Source: Ohtaekwangia sp.
GTDB taxonomy: Bacteria; Bacteroidota; Bacteroidia; Cytophagales; Cyclobacteriaceae
Reading direction: 5' to 3'
NCBI GenBank assembly: GCA_021155195.1
Contig: JAJNPV010000030.1
Span: forward strand, 124,001 to 188,000
DNA: 64,000 nucleotides
The first letter of the stretch is position 1. Each line of letters opens with the position of its first letter. A model generated the notes under the pieces. That model did not search any database, was not told where the DNA came from, and was given only the letters and a program-made list of their open reading frames with translations. Shown in pieces: positions 53,633 through 60,666 of this stretch. Made by a program: the position numbers and the translations under genes.

Positions 53633-54283
53633 ATGAAAACGAACAAAGCAAAAGTAGCCGTAATCGGCTTGGGCAACATCGGTAAGGTAGTTGCTTCAAA
53701 CCTTGTAAAAGGAAATCGCGAAGTGATTGTGGCAAGTCAGAAATTAGAAGATGCCAAGGCTAATGCAACAAATCTTGGTTCACTGGCGATGGCAACTGAT
53801 GTAAAAACTGCAATCAAAGAAGCTGACATTGTTGTGATGTCAGTCTGGTTCAGCACCATTCAGGAACTTTTCAAACAATATGCAACCGAACTACAAGATA
53901 AGATTGTTATTGATCCCTCCAATCCAATAGCACCGGATGGAAAAGGAGGATTCAAGAAAATTATTGGTGCTGATGAATCTGCCGGACAAATTCTTAAAGG
54001 ACTGCTACCAAAAGGAGCAATCCTTGTAAAAGCTCTTGGTTCATTAGGAGCTGCATCGTTAGCCAATGAAGCTTTTCAAAATCCAATCAAGGTATTGTTT
54101 TATGCATCGGATGATACGAGTGTTAACAATACAGTAGAAGAGTTAATCAAGGATAATGGATATGAACCAGTAAATATTGGTGGAATCGATCAGTCCATCA
54201 GAATGGAAGTATTTGGTGAGTTGCATGAATTTGGTGCGCTGGGTAAAGCAATTACAAAATCTGAATTAAAACAGACCGTTTAA
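53633..54283 (+). CDS. F420-reductase-like NAD(P)-binding oxidoreductase
   Basis: A 216-residue Rossmann protein with a dinucleotide motif VIGLGNIGKVVASN at residues 11-24 and the later VIDPSNP and VKALGSLGA segments typical of the NADPH-dependent F420 reductase / NADP oxidoreductase family. The organism probably does not make F420, so it more likely uses a flavin, quinone or dinucleotide acceptor. It lies between the Crp-like regulator and an exported beta-sandwich protein. Confidence 0.82.
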   Translation: MKTNKAKVAVIGLGNIGKVVASNLVKGNREVIVASQKLEDAKANATNLGSLAMATDVKTAIKEADIVVMSVWFSTIQELFKQYATELQDKIVIDPSNPIAPDGKGGFKKIIGADESAGQILKGLLPKGAILVKALGSLGAASLANEAFQNPIKVLFYASDDTSVNNTVEELIKDNGYEPVNIGGIDQSIRMEVFGELHEFGALGKAITKSELKQTV

Positions 54284-54302
54284 CTTAACTTTAATCCATT
54301 AC

Positions 54303-55001
54303 ATGAAAAATTTATTTAGTATTCTATTAGCATTGAATCTGACAGTAGTAAGTGTATCGGGTCAGGAACTCATTTTTCAAAAACAAAAATTTGAATTGAA
54401 GAACGTTACCGCATCAGTGGTCAAACTCAATAAAGAAGAAGTTGTTAAGGTTGAAAGAGATTTGAAAGCGTTACCTTTTGATGTAAATAAACTTGGGGAA
54501 ACCGTTGACGAACCTACCTATCTTAAATTAATGAATTTTGATTTCGACAACGGAGTAATTGAAGTAAAGATGCTGAGTCAGATTCAAGATCCGTCCCCAT
54601 TTCAAGGCGCGCAGGGGTTTATTGGTGTGGCTTTTAGAATTGATGAAAATGACAGTGCCTATGAGTCAATTTATTTACGACCCAGGGTTGGAAGATCAGA
54701 TAATCAATTTGCCAGAAACAGGACGGTTCAATATTACGCTTACCCAGATTACAAATTTGACAAATTAAGAAAAGAGGCTGATGGCAAATACGAAACAACT
54801 GCCCCTGTAGATTTAAATGAGTGGATCACCATGCGGATTGAAGTAACAGGTGAAAAAGTATATATGTACATCAACGATGCAAAGTACTCAACCTTTGTGG
54901 TGGATAAGATGAAAGGAAAAACCACTCATGGTGCAATCGCCTTGTGGGTAGATATTGGAACGATTGGTTATTTCAAAGACTTAAAGATTTCGAAGAAATA
55001 G
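54303..55001 (+). CDS. Exported concanavalin-like beta-sandwich protein
   Basis: A 232-residue protein with a signal peptide (ending SVSGQ, residue 20) and a lectin/LamG-like or DUF1080-like beta-sandwich: FDNGVIEVKML, GFIGVAFRID, the strand pair NEWITMRIEVTGEKVYMYIN, and IALWVDIGTIGYFKDLKI near the end. Such domains bind or cleave sugars. No catalytic residues are recognisable. It starts 20 bases after the oxidoreductase stop, probably in one transcript. Confidence 0.7.
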   Translation: MKNLFSILLALNLTVVSVSGQELIFQKQKFELKNVTASVVKLNKEEVVKVERDLKALPFDVNKLGETVDEPTYLKLMNFDFDNGVIEVKMLSQIQDPSPFQGAQGFIGVAFRIDENDSAYESIYLRPRVGRSDNQFARNRTVQYYAYPDYKFDKLRKEADGKYETTAPVDLNEWITMRIEVTGEKVYMYINDAKYSTFVVDKMKGKTTHGAIALWVDIGTIGYFKDLKISKK

Positions 55002-55039
55002 TAATGACGCGTACTAACGCTGCATACTATGCATACTAA

Positions 55040-55151
55040 ATGATGGCCAGCTTTAGCATTATAGAAACAAATCATGGAAAAATTTTCCAACCATGTGGAA
55101 GTTGCTTTTACAAGTGAAGAACTTAGTGCAGCCTGGATTGTCAAAGATTAA
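55040..55151 (+). pseudogene. Fragment of a glyoxalase/VOC-family gene
   Basis: One frame reads ASFSIIETNHGKIF, and the +1 neighbour frame reads FSNHVEVAFTSEELSAAW before a stop at 55149-55151. Joined across the A/T run near 55078-55086 they give the middle of a vicinal-oxygen-chelate protein (compare the usual NHVEIAF...DVEAAW pattern). Both ends are lost. This is a remnant of a gene lost from the detoxification cluster, with moderate certainty. Confidence 0.45.
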
Positions 55152-55266
55152 ATTTTCTGACGCAAAACGCCCTCAAAATGTCATAGATGCCCATCCTTTC
55201 AATGGATTACACGCTGCATCTTTGTATTAGAAATTTTAATAGTCATAACCATAAAACTTTAAAAAC

Positions 55267-55716
55267 ATGTCAACGAACAATGTAAAACTGCACCGGGTGC
55301 TTACTGCACCACCTGAAAAAGTATTTAAAGCCTTTACTGATCCTGATGCCCTCGCCTCCTGGTTACCGCCTTATGGATTTGTTGCCAAGGTACATGCCAT
55401 GGATGCGAAAGTTGGAGGCACGTACAAGATGTCGTTCATCAACTTTACTACAGGCAATGGCCACTCCTTTGGAGGCGAATACTTAGAGATTAAACCCAAT
55501 GAACTTCTTAAGTACACCGATAAGTTTGATGATCCTAATCTTCCTGGCGAAATGATTACTACCATCACACTGAAGGCTGTTTCCTGCGGCACGGAACTAG
55601 TGGCCACACAAGTGGGCATACCCGCAGTTATACCTGCAGAAATGTGCTACCTCGGCTGGCAAGAGTCGCTAGAGAAATTAAAGAAACTGGTAGAGCCGAA
55701 CATTCCGGACGCGTAG
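55267..55716 (+). CDS. AHSA1/SRPBCC-family protein
   Basis: A 149-residue helix-grip (START-like) protein of the AHSA1 group: RVLTAPPEKVFKAFTDPDAL, GGTYKMSFINF, GEYLEIKPNELLKYTDKF, and the C-terminal helix YLGWQESLEKLKKLVEP. These proteins bind hydrophobic ligands or modify client activity. No catalytic role is certain. It ends at a hairpin shared with the convergent aldo/keto reductase gene. Confidence 0.88.
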   Translation: MSTNNVKLHRVLTAPPEKVFKAFTDPDALASWLPPYGFVAKVHAMDAKVGGTYKMSFINFTTGNGHSFGGEYLEIKPNELLKYTDKFDDPNLPGEMITTITLKAVSCGTELVATQVGIPAVIPAEMCYLGWQESLEKLKKLVEPNIPDA

Positions 55717-55723
55717 AAATGGT

Positions 55724-55761
55724 TAAGTCGTCAAGACCACTTTGTGTGGTCAGACGACTTA
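55724..55761. repeat. AAGTCGTC/GACGACTT hairpin between convergent genes
   Basis: Outer arms TAAGTCGTC/GACGACTTA and inner arms GACCAC/GTGGTC with loop TTTGT, internal loop AA opposite A. Same architecture as at 39469-39504. It lies between two convergent stops, with no clear T-tract. Confidence 0.72.
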
Positions 55762-55770
55762 GTTTACTCG

Positions 55771-56919
55771 CTACTTTTTCGTTTGCTCTGCTGCTGTTCC
55801 CGTATACCGATCTCCAACAATTTTTATTTTATTCAATACAGATGTTAGATTATTCAATTCATCTGAAGTAAACTCATAGTTGGTCGACCACATGTTCTCC
55901 TGCAAATGTGCTTTCTTGGTAGTTCCAGGTATCGGAACTATAAAAGGCTTTTGCGCCATCAGCCAGGCTAAAGCAACTTGCGCTACGGTTAATCCACGCT
56001 GATCGCCAAATTCTTTCAATGTATCGATGACTGGCCAGTTGGCAATAACAGCATCCCGCTGGTAGCGAGGCAAAGAACCGCGGTTATCATTGTTGGGATT
56101 ATATGTTGAGCGCTCATTTAAATACCCGGTAAGCATACCCCGACTAATCGGACTGTATGGCACAAAGCCAATTCCCAATTCTTCACACACTTTGATAACG
56201 TCATTTTCCGGTTGGCGGGTCATCAACGAGTATTCACTTTGCAAGGCAGTTAACGGTTGAACCTTGTGCGCCCTGCGAAGATTTTCTGCATTGCACTCGC
56301 TCATGCCAAAGTTTCTCACTTTGCCTTCTGTGATCAGGTTCTTCACCGTTCCGGCAACTTCTTCGATGGGGACATTAGGATCAACACGATGTTGATAAAA
56401 CAAATCGATGTAGTCGGTTCTTAAACTTTTTAAAGAATGTTCTACTACCTGCTTTATCCGTTCTGATCGACTGTCAAGACCTTGAGCAGGAGCTCCGTTC
56501 TTAAATCCAAACTTGGTAGCCACCAAAACACTTTTACGAATCGGCTGAAGGGCTTCACCAACCAACTCTTCATTAACCAATGGTCCATAGGCTTCTGCTG
56601 TATCAAAAAAATTAACCCCAACATCATGCGCTTCCCGAATGAGTTTAATCATTTCCTTTCTGCTGGGAATAAAACTGCGGTGGTAACTCATGCCCATACA
56701 CCCTAATCCCATTCCATACGCAACCTTTAAACTATGCTTACCTGAACCTAGCGTGCGAAAACTCGTATCTGCTTTTTCATTCTCTTTCGTTGAGCTGGCC
56801 CCAAATACAGGTGCTGTAAGCAACGCTGCACTAAGCGTTGAACCAACCTTTAGAAAATTCCTTCTGGAAGAAGTTGTATTGGCTTTCGAAACACGCGGGA
56901 TATCTATTTTCTCTTTCAT
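55771..56919 (-). CDS. Tat-exported aldo/keto reductase
   Basis: A 382-residue enzyme with an N-terminal Tat signal (SSRRNFLKVGSTLSAALL), followed by an aldo/keto reductase TIM barrel. Catalytic residues are D in NFFDTAEAYG, the Tyr of that motif, K in VLVATKFG, and H in YQHRVDP. It lies just downstream of the cytosolic paralogue at 56958. Export of an NADPH-dependent enzyme is odd, and Tat transport would allow it to carry bound cofactor. Substrate unknown. Confidence 0.87.
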   Translation of the reverse strand: MKEKIDIPRVSKANTTSSRRNFLKVGSTLSAALLTAPVFGASSTKENEKADTSFRTLGSGKHSLKVAYGMGLGCMGMSYHRSFIPSRKEMIKLIREAHDVGVNFFDTAEAYGPLVNEELVGEALQPIRKSVLVATKFGFKNGAPAQGLDSRSERIKQVVEHSLKSLRTDYIDLFYQHRVDPNVPIEEVAGTVKNLITEGKVRNFGMSECNAENLRRAHKVQPLTALQSEYSLMTRQPENDVIKVCEELGIGFVPYSPISRGMLTGYLNERSTYNPNNDNRGSLPRYQRDAVIANWPVIDTLKEFGDQRGLTVAQVALAWLMAQKPFIVPIPGTTKKAHLQENMWSTNYEFTSDELNNLTSVLNKIKIVGDRYTGTAAEQTKK

Positions 56920-56957
56920 AACTAGTTATGTTAGGGTTAAACTGAGTAAAAAATATT

Positions 56958-57944
56958 TTATAGACCTGTTGATTTTTCCATCTGCTCGGTGTACCGAGTG
57001 CCCATAATTTTTATTTGAGTGGAGGCATCTTCAATCTCCTGGAGTTCCTGAGTACTTAACTCAATAGAAGCAGCTCCAATATTTTCAGTAAGCCGATGAA
57101 GTTTTGTAGTACCCGGTATCGGAACGATCCAGGGTTTTTGTGCGAGTACCCATGCCAGTGCAATTTGCGCGGGTGTAGCATTTCGTTTGGCAGCAAAGTC
57201 ATTCAACAAATCGATCAATGTCTGATTTGCAACTCGTGCTTCTTCGGTAAAGCGTGGAAGAATTTTACGAATGTCACCATCCGCAAAAGTGGTAGCCTCA
57301 TTCATTTTACCAGCCAGAAAACCCTTGCCCAACGGACTAAATGCTACCAACCCAACTCCGAGTTCTTCAATAGTTGGAATGATCTCTGTTTCATGCTGAC
57401 GCGTCCAGAGTGAATATTCACTTTGCAATGCTGCCACAGGTTGTACCGCATGCGCCTTGCGAATAGTAGTCGCACCGGCTTCGGAAAGTCCGAAATATTT
57501 TGCTTTCCCTTCCTTGATCAATTCTTTCACCGTTCCAGCAACCTCTTCGATCGGAATCGTAGGATCTACCCGATGCTGATATAATAAATCGATGGTTTCA
57601 ATACCCAATCTTTTCAATGAGCCTTCTACTGCTTTTCTAATAGTCGAAGGCCTACTATCAACGCCCGCCATTTTTCCATTCTGAATGTTGAAACCAAACT
57701 TAGTAGCAATGATAACTTTATCGTGTAAAGGTGCAAGGGCTTCACCAACCAGTTCTTCGTTGGTATAGGGACCGTACACTTCAGCGGTATCAAAAAAATT
57801 AACTCCTTGTTCAACGGCTTGATGCATCAGGTTGATCGCATCTTTTTTCTCAGGAAACGGATAATAGGAGAAACTCATGCCCATACAGCCCAGGCCAAGA
57901 ACCGATACTTCCAATCCGTTTTTTCCAAGCTTTCTCTTTTCCAT
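56958..57944 (-). CDS. Cytosolic aldo/keto reductase
   Basis: A 328-residue aldo/keto reductase of the general-stress/YhdN-like group: GLGCMGMSF, D and Y in FFDTAEVYGP, K in IIATKFGF, H in LYQHRVDP, and the NADPH-binding segment PIPGTTKLHRL. The ATG at 57944 is the family start; a longer frame only adds untypical residues. It is upstream of the exported paralogue and divided from it by 38 bases, so the two form an operon. Confidence 0.92.
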   Translation of the reverse strand: MEKRKLGKNGLEVSVLGLGCMGMSFSYYPFPEKKDAINLMHQAVEQGVNFFDTAEVYGPYTNEELVGEALAPLHDKVIIATKFGFNIQNGKMAGVDSRPSTIRKAVEGSLKRLGIETIDLLYQHRVDPTIPIEEVAGTVKELIKEGKAKYFGLSEAGATTIRKAHAVQPVAALQSEYSLWTRQHETEIIPTIEELGVGLVAFSPLGKGFLAGKMNEATTFADGDIRKILPRFTEEARVANQTLIDLLNDFAAKRNATPAQIALAWVLAQKPWIVPIPGTTKLHRLTENIGAASIELSTQELQEIEDASTQIKIMGTRYTEQMEKSTGL

Positions 57945-58026
57945 AATGATTATTGATTTAACGAGAACAAAATTAATGACTCGCACCGCCAACCATTAAT
58001 CACAAACAAACAACTACTTACGAATT

Positions 58027-58926
58027 TCAAACATTCCTGAATTTCAGCGGACTTGTCTGTGCGTGCTTCTTAAAGAAGTTGTTAAAATGTGTTACTTCCA
58101 CAAAGCCTAATGCAAAAGCAATTTCAGAAACATTCCATGCACTATGGCGCAACAGAATTTTTGCTTCCTGTACAATGCGCTCGGAAATTAATTGCGTGGT
58201 TGTTTTTTGGGTAGCTTCTTTTACAGATCTGTTTAAATGATTGACGTGCACATTTAATTGATTGGCAAAATCAGAAGCTGAACGCAACTGTACGGCAGGA
58301 TGTGAATCATCAATTGGAAATTGGCGTTCCAGCAATTCTAAAAATAAAAATGCAATTCGTTGCGCTGCATTTTGAGGTTGCTTTTCTGACTTTCCCGAGG
58401 GTTGTATTTTGAGGGCAAAGTGAATTAATTCAAGAACCAGGTTCCGGATCACATCATATTTGTATTTGAATTCTGTATTAAACTCTTTTTCAATCCGCTC
58501 AAAGATTCCCTGAACATGATTTACTTGCTCATCGTTCAATTCAAAAATATGGGTGCCGTGAGGTTGAAATACTTCATAGTGACTCAGTTGACCAAACTGG
58601 TGAAAAAATTGTTGATTGAAAATACAATAATAGCCATCGCGAATTCTATCCAGGTGTTCCCATTTATACGGAATCAAAGGGTTTGAGAATGCGAGACCTT
58701 GCTTTTTTATTTCCACCACCTGATCAGCAAAGTGAACCTGGCTATTACCTTTTACCAAATTGATTTTGTAAAAGTCTCTTCTGCGATACGGCACGCTGGT
58801 GGCTGCTCCTTCTACCAGAGGTTCGTGTTTAAACAAATTGAAATGCCCGATTTCATTTTTGATATTCTCCGGCAGCCAATCAAACTTTCTTTTATAAAAC
58901 TCCAGCAAAGTTTCCGACTTCTCCAT
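58027..58926 (-). CDS. AraC-family regulator of the second ABM module
   Basis: A 299-residue AraC-type regulator with an N-terminal cupin-like domain and a C-terminal double helix-turn-helix (SASDFANQLNVHVNHLNRSV, then VSEIAFALGFVEVTHFNNFFKKH). It follows the ABM gene by 20 bases on the same strand and precedes the aldo/keto reductase operon, a common arrangement in which the regulator controls the reductase. Confidence 0.9.
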   Translation of the reverse strand: MEKSETLLEFYKRKFDWLPENIKNEIGHFNLFKHEPLVEGAATSVPYRRRDFYKINLVKGNSQVHFADQVVEIKKQGLAFSNPLIPYKWEHLDRIRDGYYCIFNQQFFHQFGQLSHYEVFQPHGTHIFELNDEQVNHVQGIFERIEKEFNTEFKYKYDVIRNLVLELIHFALKIQPSGKSEKQPQNAAQRIAFLFLELLERQFPIDDSHPAVQLRSASDFANQLNVHVNHLNRSVKEATQKTTTQLISERIVQEAKILLRHSAWNVSEIAFALGFVEVTHFNNFFKKHAQTSPLKFRNV

Positions 58927-58946
58927 TATACTAAATACTAAACCCG

Positions 58947-59330
58947 TTACTTTATTTTCATAGTGGGAATGAGCGGCATCGTCTCAATCAATTCTAATGA
59001 CTTCACCATATCCTTTGTACCGTTTTTATATTTGATGAAATGAGGTGTTTGAATATGAGCCTTGTATGCTTCGGTATCTGCATATATTTCTAATATAGTT
59101 ATATGAGTGGGCTTATTCTTTTCGGAAACTGCATACAGGGTAAGCACTCCCTTTTCTATCTGTATAGAGGTTTCAATTTCTTCTTTCAGGAAAATTTTAT
59201 AGCTATCGAGTTGTGTCGAATCTATCACCAATTTCGCCAACCTAACCATTTGACCCTTTTCCTGAGCCAAAACAATTTGAAATGAACTTTGCACAATCAA
59301 AAATGCGAGAACAATTTTTATAGCTTTCAT
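58947..59330 (-). CDS. Exported ABM-domain protein (quinol monooxygenase fold), copy 2
   Basis: A 127-residue close paralogue of the protein at 49704, with the same length, a signal peptide ending VLAQ (residue 22) and conserved VRLAKLVIDSTQLDSY, HITILEIYAD and HIQTPHFIKYK. It is the first gene of a transcript with the AraC gene at 58027. The duplicated AraC/ABM pairing argues for a functional link. Confidence 0.85.
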   Translation of the reverse strand: MKAIKIVLAFLIVQSSFQIVLAQEKGQMVRLAKLVIDSTQLDSYKIFLKEEIETSIQIEKGVLTLYAVSEKNKPTHITILEIYADTEAYKAHIQTPHFIKYKNGTKDMVKSLELIETMPLIPTMKIK

Positions 59331-59562
59331 TTAGGAAATAATTTATCAATTGAATCCAACCCTCCACATCAAACAGATTTCCAATACAAAGGAATCTTGT
59401 TTTTGATAAGGTTCTTAATAGATTTCAAAGTAATGTTTACGAAATTCAAACAATAAAGAATCTTCGTAAACTTAACTTTCGCTTAGAGTTTTGTTGCTAC
59501 AACATGCATCACTTAGAATTGTTAAAAATAACTTTTCAAAGGCTAGCAATGATTTCCTCCTT

Positions 59563-60423
59563 TTACTTCAATGATTTTAAATAAGCTATGCTTAAAGGCA
59601 CTTGTTCAAGTGCCCGCGATGATTCATCTTCAATGAAGTAATGTTTGATTCCAATTTTTTTAGCCGTCTTCATTACTTCGGCAATGCCTACATCGCCTGT
59701 GCCAAGCACAACATTTGTTTCTACATCCTGGCGTCCGTTAAGATTATTAACCGCTCCAAACCTGCGATCTTTCAAATGCAGCATCTTCCACCGGGTTGGA
59801 TATTTCTTTAACAAGGCAACAGGATCTTGTCCGGGATTTTTAATCCAAAAAACATCCATTTGAAAATTGATATACTCAGGGTTGGTGTTGTCCATCATAT
59901 ATTCAAACAAGGTGCTTTTACCACCTCCTTCATACTCCCTGAATTCATACCCATGCGGATGATACGTTAGTGCAAGTCCATTTTCTTTTAGCGTTTTGCC
60001 TGCCGTGTTGAAAACCTCCACTGCTTTTTTCATGTCGGCAAAAGTAAAATCATCTCCTGCATGAGGTATCCAATAGCACACAATAAATTGTGCACCCAAT
60101 TCCTTCGCGTTGGCTATCACTTTCTGAATACTATCTTTATTCGAGATGCGCTCAAAGCTCCCACCGGTTGCAACTATTTTCAGTCCGTTTTCTTGTAACA
60201 ACTTCTTGAATGTTTCGTGATCTACCCCTCGTCCAAAACCACCTTCAAGTTCAGTAATACCCAGTTCTTTTATACGCGCGAGTGTAGCCGGCATGCCTTG
60301 TGAAAACATTTTCCGCATGCTCCCCATTTGAAGTCCGATTTCTTGCGCTCGAACTTTTAATGGCAATAGCGGCATTAAAACGATAACTACAATCTGGCAA
60401 AGTTTTGTAAGATGATTTTTCAT
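59563..60423 (-). CDS. Exported TIM-barrel sugar isomerase/epimerase
   Basis: A 286-residue xylose-isomerase-like TIM barrel with an ordinary signal peptide (ending VRAQ, residue 27). Candidate metal ligands are E in ITELEGGFG, H in LTYHPHGYEF, D in FQMDVFW, H in MLHLKDRR and E in YFIEDES. It is related to the Tat-exported protein at 43977. It is divergent from the large CxxCH lipoprotein gene, a pairing seen in periplasmic oxidative sugar metabolism of this phylum (inference). Confidence 0.83.
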   Translation of the reverse strand: MKNHLTKLCQIVVIVLMPLLPLKVRAQEIGLQMGSMRKMFSQGMPATLARIKELGITELEGGFGRGVDHETFKKLLQENGLKIVATGGSFERISNKDSIQKVIANAKELGAQFIVCYWIPHAGDDFTFADMKKAVEVFNTAGKTLKENGLALTYHPHGYEFREYEGGGKSTLFEYMMDNTNPEYINFQMDVFWIKNPGQDPVALLKKYPTRWKMLHLKDRRFGAVNNLNGRQDVETNVVLGTGDVGIAEVMKTAKKIGIKHYFIEDESSRALEQVPLSIAYLKSLK

Positions 60424-60666
60424 AGACGACAGTTGTTATATTGCTATTTAACCAAAAAATTAAGGAAGACCAACATGTTTTTGAAGGTGACGGATAAGAG
60501 GTACCTTAAACGCACACATGCCAATTTGCCTTTACCAACCTATTTAAGAGCACCCTAAGTTGACGAAAATACCTTTGACATGTACAGGCGACCGATAGTC
60601 AGTTCCATATGGTCAAATTCCTTCTTCTCGGTAAATTGTTATCCGATATCTTGTAAAAACCCCAGT

